Source: Verrucomicrobiales bacterium
GTDB lineage: Bacteria; Verrucomicrobiota; Verrucomicrobiia; Limisphaerales; UBA9464
Direction: 5' to 3'
Assembly (NCBI GenBank): GCA_003445095.1
Contig: DLVS01000207.1
Coordinates: 7,183-25,379, forward strand
DNA: 18,197 bases
Under the pieces are notes generated by a model. The model was given only the letters and a program-made list of their open reading frames with translations. It made no database searches and had not been told where the DNA came from. Position numbers and translations under genes: made by a program. The number at the start of each line of letters is the position of its first letter. Within the stretch, counting starts at the first letter, position 1. This document shows, in pieces, positions 8,144-15,814 of the stretch.

Positions 8144-9136
8144 CTAGAACAGGGCGCCCACGGTCGTTCCGATGACGCTCAGCGGGCCGGTGTCTTCCAA
8201 GGATTCCGTGGCCTTGTCCACTTTCTGAAGCGTCAATTTGATGTTCTTAAGGAAGGCGTTGTCGTTCACGAGCTCGCCGATCGAGCCCTTGCCTTGATTA
8301 ATCTTCTCCATGATCTGACGCATGTTCGTCAGAGCCCCGGTCGCCTCGGTGTATAGTGCTTCGTCGGTCATCAGTTTACCCAAAGTTCCTTCGCCTTGTT
8401 CGAGCCGAGTCACGAGCTTGCGCATATCGGCCATCATGGCGCGTGCGTCGTCCGCTAGTGGCTTCACATCTGCGACCGCGATGTTGATGTTGGTAACCGT
8501 ATTGACGGCTTCATTGTAGAGAGTCGGATCCTTGATCAGCTTACCGAAGGTTCCGCGGCCTTCCGCCATTTCCGTAGTGGCGACCTGCATGTTCTGAATG
8601 ACGGAGGTGATGTTGGACTGATTCTGCTTAATGAAATCGGTCAAGGGTCCAAATAGTTTGCTGATTTCCTCGCCGCTGAAGCTCTTCGTCAGTCCTTCGA
8701 CGCCGCTGGCCACACTGTCGAGGCGGGTCATCAAATCGCCCAGGTCCGCTTGCTCACGCGTTTGGAGCAGAGCTCCGGGCACAGCCAGGGGTGCTGTTTC
8801 AGCCCCGAAAGTGAGCGCGACGAAATTTTGTCCCATCAGACCGGTGAACTGAATGGACGCGACGCTGTCGGTTCGGATGGGAGTACCGCGATCTACCTGA
8901 AGTGTTACTTCGACCCGGGTGCCCGCCACGGCTAAGGACTTGACGCGTCCTACCACCACTCCGGCGAGCTTCACCGGATCGCCTATTTTCAAATCTTTGG
9001 CGGAGCTAAATTGAGCGCGATAGTCCACGCCCCGTTTGAAAGCCGCCCCGCCCCCGACCAGCTCGAAGAGAACGAAGGCTCCCAGGACAACCACGGCAAA
9101 AAACATGCCGAGACGAGTTTCAAGCGAGGATTTCAT
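8144..9136 (-). CDS. mlaD: MlaD-type MCE-domain lipid-transport protein
   Basis: A 330-aa protein. ATG at 9134-9136 (MKSSLETRLG) is chosen over an in-frame upstream start at 9178 because it places a single membrane anchor (about 10-30) directly after a short basic N terminus, as in the family. The MCE domain lies about 38-115 (YRAQFSSAKDLKIGDPVKLA, VGRV, LMGQNFVAL). A long helical tail follows, with three copies of a G-x-G-[TS]-x-G-[KE]-L motif at 193-200, 248-255 and 282-289, as seen in longer MlaD/Ttg2C homologues of Gram-negative bacteria. MlaD forms hexameric rings in the periplasm and hands phospholipid to or from MlaE. It lies 160 bases after mlaF on the same strand. Confidence 0.92.
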   Translation of the reverse strand: MKSSLETRLGMFFAVVVLGAFVLFELVGGGAAFKRGVDYRAQFSSAKDLKIGDPVKLAGVVVGRVKSLAVAGTRVEVTLQVDRGTPIRTDSVASIQFTGLMGQNFVALTFGAETAPLAVPGALLQTREQADLGDLMTRLDSVASGVEGLTKSFSGEEISKLFGPLTDFIKQNQSNITSVIQNMQVATTEMAEGRGTFGKLIKDPTLYNEAVNTVTNINIAVADVKPLADDARAMMADMRKLVTRLEQGEGTLGKLMTDEALYTEATGALTNMRQIMEKINQGKGSIGELVNDNAFLKNIKLTLQKVDKATESLEDTGPLSVIGTTVGALF

Positions 9137-9296
9137 GCAAGTGTCAGCGGAATAAGAGTCGCGCGAATTGGGAGCCAAATCCAGGTTAGAATCCCGGAGC
9201 AGTGGAGATGAGCGGACTCCATCATCCTTCTTCGGGGACGACGTGTCGCTCTAATGAACGTGACTTCGACTCCTGCGGTTCGATTCATCGCGAGGT

Positions 9297-10043
9297 TCAT
9301 TTGAATTCCGCCGCCAGAAACCGCTGAATGAGTGGCTCCGAGCTTTGGCGGACTTCTGCGGGCGTGCCTAGTGCGAGCAGTCGTCCCTCTGCGAGAAACG
9401 CAATTCGATCGGCGATCCCGAACGCCAAGTCGCGGTCATGCGTTACTACCACAGTGGTCGCGCCCATCCGTCGATTCAAGTTCACGATTTCCCGACCAAT
9501 GGTCAGGGCCACGAGCGGATCCAATTCACTGGTGGGTTCGTCGTAGAGGATCAGTTGCGGTTCCACTACCAATGCGCGAGCAATGGCCACTCGCTTGCGC
9601 ATGCCTCCCGAAAGCTCCGCAGGATATTTTGCGCCATCTTCGACGCCCAACTGGACCAGGCTTAGCTTCTCTGCCACGACTCGAGTGATTTCCGCCGGGG
9701 GCTTGAGACGGTGTTCCCGCAAGTAAAGCCCAACGTTCTCTTCGACGGTCAGTGAATTCAACAGCCCACCGGTTTGAAACACCATGGCCAGCCGATGCGG
9801 ACTTTCAACGACTTCGCTGGACACCCGTTGACCGGCTACTTCGATTTCCCCGGAATCAGGTTCTTCCAACCCGATCAGGTGCCGCAGGAAAACAGATTTC
9901 CCGGAACCGCTCGGGCCCATCATGACAAATAGCTCGCCCGCCGCGATTTCAAGACTGAGCGATTCAAGAACCACGTGGCTGCCGTACGATTTACGCAGCT
10001 TTCGGACCGAAACCGGGATGCCGTTGGAAACAGGCGCCGTCAT
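9297..10043 (-). CDS. mlaF: MlaF-type ABC transporter ATPase
   Basis: A 248-aa ATPase with all motifs in place: Walker A GPSGSGKS at 43-50, Q-loop Gln90, signature LSGGMRKRVAIARAL from 144, Walker B LILYDE at 164-169 and switch His202 in VVVTHD. The D-loop region reads TSELDP where TSGLDP is more common. The protein powers phospholipid transfer through MlaE at the cytoplasmic face. It starts 3 bases after the mlaE stop, so the two are translationally linked. The family (MlaF/Ttg2A) is assigned from the overall sequence, including the MMGPSGSGKSVFLRHLIGL stretch, and from adjacent mlaE and mlaD. Confidence 0.94.
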   Translation of the reverse strand: MTAPVSNGIPVSVRKLRKSYGSHVVLESLSLEIAAGELFVMMGPSGSGKSVFLRHLIGLEEPDSGEIEVAGQRVSSEVVESPHRLAMVFQTGGLLNSLTVEENVGLYLREHRLKPPAEITRVVAEKLSLVQLGVEDGAKYPAELSGGMRKRVAIARALVVEPQLILYDEPTSELDPLVALTIGREIVNLNRRMGATTVVVTHDRDLAFGIADRIAFLAEGRLLALGTPAEVRQSSEPLIQRFLAAEFK

Positions 10044-10046
10044 GAC

Positions 10047-10805
10047 TCAAATGCTGAAGACGTGATCAAAGGGCAACAGGAGTCGGGTGAGGATGTAATC
10101 GAGAATCAGGATGAGAACGAGTGAGTTCACCACCGCCTTAGTGACACTGCGCCCGACTCCGCGAGGTCCACCTTTGGTGGTCAGGCCTTGGTGGCAACAA
10201 ATCACGCCGATGCAGACCGCGAAGAAGAACGATTTGACGAGACCGTTGAGGATGTCGCCGGTGTCCACGCCTTCGCGGACGCTGCTGAAGAATGTGCTCC
10301 ATGGGACCGCGATGCGATCGTTATGGGCGGCGACCAAGGCACCCCCCAACCAACCTACGAGGTTCGAGAAAATCACCAAGCACGGGACTGCCAGGCTAAT
10401 CGCGACTACTCGGGGCAGGACTAGAAAATGAGTGGGATTGATCGCCAGGGTTCGCAGGGCATCGATTTCTTGATAGACCCTCATCGAACCAAGCTCGGCC
10501 GCCATCGCCGATCCGACTCGGCCGGCGATCAAGATCGACATCATGACCGGAGCAAGTTCTTTGCACATCGCGATGGCCACCAGATTGCCCAGAGCGGAAC
10601 CGATCCCATTTTCGACCAACACGGGGCCACTTTGGAGCGACAACACGCCGCCGATGAACAGGGAGAGGACACACGCCATGAACAGGCTAGCATTGCCAAT
10701 ATCGAAAAACTGTTCCGCGATTTTGCGGCGCTCCCGCCAAGCTTGCGGCGAAGCGCGCAAGGTGGCACCGAACAGAACGAGCATTTCTCCTAGATTTCGA
10801 AACAT
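10047..10805 (-). CDS. mlaE: MlaE-type ABC permease
   Basis: A 252-aa inner-membrane protein with the MlaE/YrbE pattern: a short amphipathic N terminus, then about five or six hydrophobic segments. The conserved EIDALRTLAINPTHFLVLPR block lies about 137-156. Other family blocks are ELAPVMMSILIAGRVGSAMA and TKGGPRGVGRSVTKAVVNS near the C terminus. It forms the dimeric membrane core that MlaF drives and MlaD caps. It is the first gene of the mlaE-mlaF-mlaD series and lies 109 bases downstream of the WP-repeat protein gene on the same strand. That gap may hold a promoter, but no confident -35/-10 pair was found. Length is normal. Confidence 0.94.
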   Translation of the reverse strand: MFRNLGEMLVLFGATLRASPQAWRERRKIAEQFFDIGNASLFMACVLSLFIGGVLSLQSGPVLVENGIGSALGNLVAIAMCKELAPVMMSILIAGRVGSAMAAELGSMRVYQEIDALRTLAINPTHFLVLPRVVAISLAVPCLVIFSNLVGWLGGALVAAHNDRIAVPWSTFFSSVREGVDTGDILNGLVKSFFFAVCIGVICCHQGLTTKGGPRGVGRSVTKAVVNSLVLILILDYILTRLLLPFDHVFSI

Positions 10806-10914
10806 GAGTTAGCGCACGCGCACGGAGCACAGACAGGTAAACATAAAAACTAAACGGAACCGAATCATTCGATTTTTCTCCAGGGTTGCGGGTCGGTCCT
10901 TCGATGCGATGCCT

Positions 10915-12465
10915 TCAAGGGGTCGACGGGGCCGATGGACCATTGAGCGTGAGCTGACGTTCTCTCAGCACGTCTCCTCGTTTGACCATCGGGTTGGCCC
11001 GCGAAACGACAACCGTCGGTCGGGGTGGGTTGGGTTCAGCGAAATGTCGGTTTGGCAGCCAAAAGAACCTCCAATGGCGTTCCGCTCCAATTCGCTTGGT
11101 TTGCACCAACCCAAATAAGCAGGACGTTCGGACAGCGTTCGTCGTCACCTCTCGACGAAACAGGTTCCACAAAACGGATTGGCTGGCGGCCCCCGTCTTG
11201 GGATTGCTTTCGGCGCGGTACATGGCCCATAGCGGCGAGTAGTTGCGCTGCACGGCCTCACGATTGCGCAGCACGGTTTCCAATGGCGCGGGCACCTGCA
11301 GCCGCACCCGACCATCCAGTTCGTGTCGCCAGACAAAAAACGGCCACATACCTCGGTCGCGGCGAAACTCCCCCGTTTCCTTATTGATCAGACGAATGTC
11401 CGAGTAAAAGAAATACACACTCCGCCACTGGTCGCGCCGCAGCGTTTCAGCGTCAATGCTGCGATGAGTGAAGACCGGCCAGAGCACAAACTCTTGGTTC
11501 ATTTCTCCCGCGTTGATCTTTCCATAGAACGGGAAGACTCGCCGCGCCGTTTTTCCCGGTCCGTCGGCCCAGCCAAGCAGTGGCCACGGCGCTCCCCACT
11601 CCACGTATTGTCTCTGGCGATCCTCCGTCCGGCTAAAGAAGGGCCACAGGATGCTGGTTTGATCCCGGGCCTCGGAACGCAAGGTGGAATAGAACGGCAA
11701 GACGGCGCGGGTGGTGGCCTCGTTCGTGGTGCCGATGCCAGTCTTTTCCATGACCGCCACGGGCCAAAGCGCGAACCACTTTTCTCGGCCGGGTGATATT
11801 ACCCGCTCGCTCACGGTATTGGTGACCCAAGTAATCTCCTTTCGCTCCGTTGCGTACAGCGGCCAAACCTTCCAACCGCTCCACCCTGCACCTTCCCGAG
11901 TGCTCACGAACGGATACAGGTAGTTTCGGGTAATTCGCTCGCCCTTACGGGTCTTCGCGTAAAATGGAAACATGATGAACTCGATCTCATCACGAAATAG
12001 GCGGTTTTCCAGGTGCCCATAAAACGGCATCACCGCGAAGTAATCGTTGGTGCCGCTCCGGGAGGTTTGTTCAAAGTACAAGGGAAACACCGTTCGGCGC
12101 ACCACTCCGTCCTGCGCTTGAGTGTCGGAGCCGATGAAGTTGAACAACTGCACGAATTGCCAGCGATATTCGGTTCCGCTCCGTCGCCAGGTCAGAACGG
12201 GGTAAAACAAATCGAAGCTTTCTCGCTTCAAGATCGGAGTTCGTTCGTACGACAACAAGGGTGAGAGCCCCCATCGCTGCGTGTCACCGACATCTTCCCA
12301 CACGGCGAGCGTTCCCAACGCTTCGGCGCGACGCCCAGTTTCCCAAATGGTTGAGAATTCCGCCGCGAAGGGGCCCGCCGCGAGGTCGTCAAAAAGCTGG
12401 GCGCGGGTCTGCATCAGACCCGCGCCTGCGATCAGGACCAACAATCCCAACTTTCCTCGGCGCAT
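10915..12465 (-). CDS. Secreted aromatic-Pro repeat protein beside mlaEFD, unknown function
   Basis: A 516-aa protein from ATG 12463-12465; an in-frame TTG at 12486 would add seven residues in front of the signal peptide. The signal peptide (about 1-22, ending TRA before QLFDD) points to export. The body is built from about 16 short segments centred on [hydrophobic]-[W/F/M/L]-P-[F/L/V]-[Y/F]. Examples are VFPLY 126-130, VMPFY 145-149, MFPFY 165-169, VWPLY 200-204, VLPFY 255-259, LWPFF 273-277, VFPFY 310-314, LWPVF 328-332 and MWPFF 373-377, mostly 17-23 residues apart with Arg/Lys/Glu/Thr-rich links. This suggests repeated beta-hairpins, perhaps a barrel or solenoid. The C terminus (from about 480) is Pro/Arg-rich and lacks a terminal aromatic residue. 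No named family is recognised. Position at the head of the mla cluster suggests an envelope role. Confidence 0.85.
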   Translation of the reverse strand: MRRGKLGLLVLIAGAGLMQTRAQLFDDLAAGPFAAEFSTIWETGRRAEALGTLAVWEDVGDTQRWGLSPLLSYERTPILKRESFDLFYPVLTWRRSGTEYRWQFVQLFNFIGSDTQAQDGVVRRTVFPLYFEQTSRSGTNDYFAVMPFYGHLENRLFRDEIEFIMFPFYAKTRKGERITRNYLYPFVSTREGAGWSGWKVWPLYATERKEITWVTNTVSERVISPGREKWFALWPVAVMEKTGIGTTNEATTRAVLPFYSTLRSEARDQTSILWPFFSRTEDRQRQYVEWGAPWPLLGWADGPGKTARRVFPFYGKINAGEMNQEFVLWPVFTHRSIDAETLRRDQWRSVYFFYSDIRLINKETGEFRRDRGMWPFFVWRHELDGRVRLQVPAPLETVLRNREAVQRNYSPLWAMYRAESNPKTGAASQSVLWNLFRREVTTNAVRTSCLFGLVQTKRIGAERHWRFFWLPNRHFAEPNPPRPTVVVSRANPMVKRGDVLRERQLTLNGPSAPSTP

Positions 12466-12643
12466 GCGGCTCGCGGGAACCCTCAACGAATCGAGGGTGC
12501 GGAAGCAAGCGGCGCGAAACTCAAACCGGCCGAAGCATAAACCGAAAGCGAGCTCAGACTATTCGGTTGACTCAGCCCCCGCACGTCGTCACTAGTCGAA
12601 CGATAATTCTGTCTACCTTTTCTTACCCTCCAATTTCATCCCC

Positions 12644-12886
12644 ATGACAAGTCGTTTTGCGCGCCTTCCGTCTGTAGGCGGCTGGATCTGTTGCTTCCTG
12701 TTGTGGACTTTGAATCTTTTGGCGCAGACCGCCCCATCTATCACCGCCTTTGAGCTTGATGTCCGCGGCCGGGGAATAATCCGGGTTCCGTACGAAGAGG
12801 ATGCTTACTACATCCTCTATCGCGGGGACGAGCTATGGAGCGTCCAAACCATTGCTGACCTCAGCTCGGCGACGGGATGGAGGTAA
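12644..12886 (+). pseudogene. N-terminal part of the RCC1-repeat protein, cut off by a frameshift
   Basis: This 80-codon frame begins at ATG 12644 with a signal peptide (hydrophobic core VGGWICCFLLWTLNLLAQ) followed by TAPSITAFELDVRGRGIIRV and YYILYRGDELWSVQTIADL. That segment resembles the small N-terminal beta domain placed before repeat regions in secreted Verrucomicrobia proteins. It stops at TAA 12884-12886, while the RCC1 repeats continue at once in the next frame. One extra base near 12860-12861 would join the two as TIADLQLGDGMEVNQLTP, restoring a full secreted propeller of about 447 residues. No slippery heptamer was found, so programmed frameshifting is unlikely. Mutation or a sequencing or assembly error is more likely. 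Alternatively this is a real short upstream gene coupled to the next by overlap. Confidence 0.6.
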
Positions 12887-13986
12887 ACCAGTTGACACCG
12901 CTGCAGTCCCAGCCTGGGACGCTTTGGCATTCGGTGGCTGCTGGCTTTTGGCACACGGTAGCCCTGCGGAACGACGGAACACTTTGGACGTGGGGAGGAA
13001 ACGACTTTGGGCAACTAGGCGATGGAATGCGTGGTTCACTCTTTACTCCGATGATGATTCAACCTCAGGAGCGGTGGCAGTCAGTAGCGGCCGGGCCGTT
13101 TCACAGCGCGGCCGTTCGAGCCGATGGATCGCTGTGGGCTTGGGGACTTAACACCGCGCAGTATCTGGGAGATGAACCCAGGGGAGATTGGCTCACCCCG
13201 GTCGTCATTCAGCCGGGGTCGCGTTGGAAGGCAGTGACGGCAGGCGGTTACCACACGGTAGCGCTCGACATCACGGGGTCGCTCTGGGCCTGGGGAGCAA
13301 ATAATTCAGGTCAACTGGGTAATCGCTCAACATCAAGCAGTCACGTCCCCGTTGCGATTCAATCAGGGTCCCGCTGGCGAGCGATAGCGGCTGGTGGTCA
13401 GAATACCGTCGCGCTGCGGGAAGACGGAACACTTTGGGCTTGGGGTGATAACCAGTTCGGTCAAGTGGGTGACGGGACGGTCGTAAATCGCTCCTCACCT
13501 CGCGCAATCGAACCCGCGGAGCGGTGGCGTAGTATTGCGGCCGGCTTTGCCCACTCCTTGGCCCTCCGGGCTGATGGAACGCTTTGGGCTTGGGGCTGGA
13601 ATCTATGGGGGCAGATTGGCGACGGAACGCTGGTCAACAAAGGCAGGCCCGTGGCGATTCAGCCCGGCGAACGCTGGTCAGCGGTAGCGGCAGGATACGC
13701 CAACTCTTTCGCGTTGAGAACGGACGGGTCTCTCTGGGCCTGGGGAAGCAATTTCGCGGGAGCCCTGGGCGACGGAACGACGGAGGATCGAGTTGAGCCC
13801 ACCGCCATCCAGCCGGGGGTGCACTGGCAGGCTGTGGCTCCGGGCGGCGATCACACTCTTGCTTTACGCGCGGACGGTACACTCTGGGCTTGGGGAACCA
13901 ATGACCGTGGACAACTAGCAACCAGTCTGTGGGTGCGGTCTCATCAAGTGCCAGGAGGATTCGCATGGGGAGTGAGGCAACCTTGA
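12877..13986 (+). CDS. RCC1-repeat beta-propeller protein (main part of a frameshifted gene)
   Basis: A 369-aa frame made of RCC1-type repeats. Six full repeats of exactly 50 residues, with no indels, run from residue 17, each starting W-x-[AS]-[VI]-[AT]-A-G. They then carry a mostly conserved [HN]-[ST]-x-[AF]-[LV], an [ND]-G-[TS]-L-W-[AT]-W-G type segment and a final IQPGxR-like turn. A seventh, partial copy ends about residue 346. The first 17 residues plus QLGDG, encoded just upstream of ATG 12877, match the last 20 residues of a repeat. That tail would complete the seventh blade, as in circularly closed propellers. ATG 12877 is therefore probably internal, not the native start. Without the upstream signal peptide the product would stay in the cytoplasm. 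Bacterial RCC1 proteins are mostly uncharacterised. Confidence 0.82.
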   Translation: MEVNQLTPLQSQPGTLWHSVAAGFWHTVALRNDGTLWTWGGNDFGQLGDGMRGSLFTPMMIQPQERWQSVAAGPFHSAAVRADGSLWAWGLNTAQYLGDEPRGDWLTPVVIQPGSRWKAVTAGGYHTVALDITGSLWAWGANNSGQLGNRSTSSSHVPVAIQSGSRWRAIAAGGQNTVALREDGTLWAWGDNQFGQVGDGTVVNRSSPRAIEPAERWRSIAAGFAHSLALRADGTLWAWGWNLWGQIGDGTLVNKGRPVAIQPGERWSAVAAGYANSFALRTDGSLWAWGSNFAGALGDGTTEDRVEPTAIQPGVHWQAVAPGGDHTLALRADGTLWAWGTNDRGQLATSLWVRSHQVPGGFAWGVRQP

Positions 13987-14156
13987 ACCGTCGTCTGGTG
14001 ACTCGTGAATTCCGTTCCGCGTGGCAATGTCATCGGCGAAGGGGTGAGAATACCTAAACAACGTCAGTGGCGACAGAATCGTCGGCGGTCATGACACTGC
14101 AACGCGGCGGCTCCGGCGTATCGCGCCCATTCGACTGTTTGCGCACTAGCGGCTTC

Positions 14157-15008
14157 TCACACCACAAACTCCAGTTTTGGAGCCAGCGGTAGAAACCGAG
14201 AATGCTGCCCCGCCGCAAGGAAACGCCGGATACTTTCCCGCCCCTTTTCCCCGTAATCGAGGGTCCAATGATTCACATACATGCCCACAAATTGATCCGC
14301 CAAGTCGCGTCCCATGTCGCGAGCCCACTGCAACGAATGAGCGACTGCTTCGGCCCGGTGTTCGAGACTAAAGCGAATGCTCGCGGTGAGGATGTCGCTG
14401 ATGCGTTTCCGCAGTTCCGGCGGGTGACGTTTATGGATGACATTTCCACCCAACGGTAATGGAAGGCCGTCCTGCTCCTGCCCCCACCACTGGCCCAAGT
14501 CCGCGCACATCACGAGACCTTCGTTGCGATAAGTGAGTTGCCCTTCGTGAATAATGAGCCCCACTTCGGCGCGTCCTGATTTTACGGCGGCAAAGATATG
14601 ATCGAAGGGTTCGATGACGAGGTTGAGCTCGCGGGCCGGTTTGTTGAGCCACAATTGCAGCGCCAAGAACGCACTGGTCATGGTTCCGGGAATCGCGATG
14701 CGGCGTTTGGCTACTTCGTCGCGCGTGAGTTCCTGGCGCGCCACCAACATCGGACCGTAGCCGTCGCCCATGCTCGCGCCGCTCGGTAGCAGCGCATAGG
14801 TGTCGCTCACGTAGGCGTAGGCATGAATGCTAACGGCGGAGATGTCGAGTTCACCTCGGGTGGCGCGTTCATTAAGGGTTTGAATGTCCTGGAGGATGTG
14901 CTCGAAGCGAAGCCCGGGTGTTGGGATGAGTTCCTTCGCCAATCCATAAAACATAAACGCATCGTCGGGGTCGGGAGAATGACCCAACGTGAGCGCGAGC
15001 GGTTCCAT
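14157..15008 (-). CDS. mqnD: MqnD-like protein (1,4-dihydroxy-6-naphthoate synthase family, menaquinone futalosine pathway)
   Basis: A 283-aa protein. ATG at 15006-15008 is chosen because the family begins just before LTLGHSPDPDDAFMFYGLA; the in-frame extension to 15101 is Pro/Arg-rich and unlike the family. The fold is a two-lobed periplasmic-binding-protein type. Key blocks are DIQTLNERATRGELDISAVS, SGASMGDGYGPMLVAR, IPGTMTSAFLAL and GLIIHEGQLTY with His154. The last matches the conserved His of MqnD, which cleaves cyclic dehypoxanthine futalosine to 1,4-dihydroxy-6-naphthoate. The N-terminal motif reads SPDPDD where the Thermus-type enzyme has SPCPND, so a related paralogue of the MqnA/MqnD family is possible. 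No signal peptide. No other men/mqn gene is nearby. Convergent with the RCC1 gene, divergent from the methyltransferase. Confidence 0.8.
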   Translation of the reverse strand: MEPLALTLGHSPDPDDAFMFYGLAKELIPTPGLRFEHILQDIQTLNERATRGELDISAVSIHAYAYVSDTYALLPSGASMGDGYGPMLVARQELTRDEVAKRRIAIPGTMTSAFLALQLWLNKPARELNLVIEPFDHIFAAVKSGRAEVGLIIHEGQLTYRNEGLVMCADLGQWWGQEQDGLPLPLGGNVIHKRHPPELRKRISDILTASIRFSLEHRAEAVAHSLQWARDMGRDLADQFVGMYVNHWTLDYGEKGRESIRRFLAAGQHSRFLPLAPKLEFVV

Positions 15009-15036
15009 GAGGAACGAAGGGTACGGGTGAACCCGT
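15002..15036 (-). promoter_or_regulatory. Two short hairpins at the mqnD-like start
   Basis: The start codon (15006-15008) lies within a 5-bp stem-loop, GTTCC (15002-15006) with GGAAC (15011-15015), with a 4-base loop. Immediately upstream on the coding strand lies a 6-bp palindrome, ACGGGT (15023-15028) with ACCCGT (15031-15036), with a 2-base centre. The second could be a protein-binding operator or an RNA hairpin limiting translation. Both are short and could be chance in GC-rich DNA. Confidence 0.25.
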
Positions 15037-15182
15037 CGATGTCGAGGCGGCCGAGTGCATTGGCGCCAGCGATCGGGCGCCGCCGAATCCTCAGTCCCCA
15101 AGATTCTTAAGCCGGATAGGAATTCGATTTACCCCGCACGGTCGCGCGCTATCGTGACCACCACTTTCCCAAAAATCCTGCT

Positions 15183-15770
15183 ATGACTTCCGAAAGCATC
15201 CCCGGGTGGTCTGACTTTGTGGACATTTACCGTTTCATCTACTCCATCGCGCCGCCGGACGCCCGGTTCGTTGAGATTGGGTGTTGCTTCGGCGGATCGG
15301 CGGCCTTCATGGGTGAACTGATCCGAGACGGACAAAAGAAGATCGAGTTCACGACGGTGGATGCTTTTGACCTGAGTGTGTGCGAGCCGTCGATCGCTGA
15401 TCACGTCAAGGAGGAATGCCAGTTCCACGGGCAGCCCGATTGGCTCTCCCTCGTGCACCATTTCATGGCGCAATGCGGCGTGACGGCCATGGTTAAGGTG
15501 GCGGTGTCGGACAGTGTCGCGCTGAGTCGGCAATACCAGGACGCTAACCTCGATTTCGTCTTCATCGATGGTGACCACCGCTACGCCGCTGTTCGCGCGG
15601 ACATTGAGGCGTGGCTTCCGAAAGTGAAGCCGGGCGGATGGATCGGCGGCCACGACTACGACCGGCCCGACGTAGAGCGAGCCGCGCGGGAGTGTTTCGA
15701 CCGGCCGCAAGTCTTGAGCATTCCGCCGCGCAGTTGGCTGGTGCAGTTGCCGGTCGTATCGCCTGGGTGA
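15183..15770 (+). CDS. Class I SAM-dependent methyltransferase
   Basis: A 195-aa Rossmann-fold methyltransferase of the Methyltransf_24/CmcI-like kind. The SAM-binding motif I is FVEIGCCFGGSAAFMGELI (about 29-47). The next acidic position is in TVDAFD (58-63). A DFVFIDGDHRYAAV block (124-137) is the usual D-x-x-FIDGDH signature, followed by WLPKVKPGGWIGGHDY (144-159). Substrate is not predictable; relatives act on sugars, lipids or small metabolites. ATG 15183 lacks a clear ribosome binding site. It ends 44 bases before the convergent GT2 gene. Together with the GT2 gene this could be part of a surface-glycan locus, but opposite strands argue against a shared operon. Confidence 0.88.
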   Translation: MTSESIPGWSDFVDIYRFIYSIAPPDARFVEIGCCFGGSAAFMGELIRDGQKKIEFTTVDAFDLSVCEPSIADHVKEECQFHGQPDWLSLVHHFMAQCGVTAMVKVAVSDSVALSRQYQDANLDFVFIDGDHRYAAVRADIEAWLPKVKPGGWIGGHDYDRPDVERAARECFDRPQVLSIPPRSWLVQLPVVSPG

Positions 15771-15814
15771 GCGTCGAATCGGAGCCCGAGGCAAGTCCAG
15801 ACGCGAAAGCCGGG

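Noticed and set aside
10111..10793. Open frames on the + strand opposite mlaE
   Set aside because: They are antisense to a clear MlaE sequence and show no recognisable protein features.
12479..12498. ACCCTC/GAGGGT hairpin upstream of the aromatic-Pro repeat gene
   Set aside because: A 6-bp stem with an 8-base loop and no T-run; too weak to call an operator or terminator.
12567..12607. TTGACT (12567-12572) and GATAAT (12602-12607) as a promoter for the RCC1 gene
   Set aside because: The two hexamers are 29 bases apart, far too long for a sigma-70 type promoter, and no better -35 lies at 16-18 bases.
13987..14156. Gap between the convergent RCC1 and mqnD-like genes examined for a terminator or RNA gene
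   Set aside because: No strong stem followed by a T-run and no tRNA-like fold could be seen.
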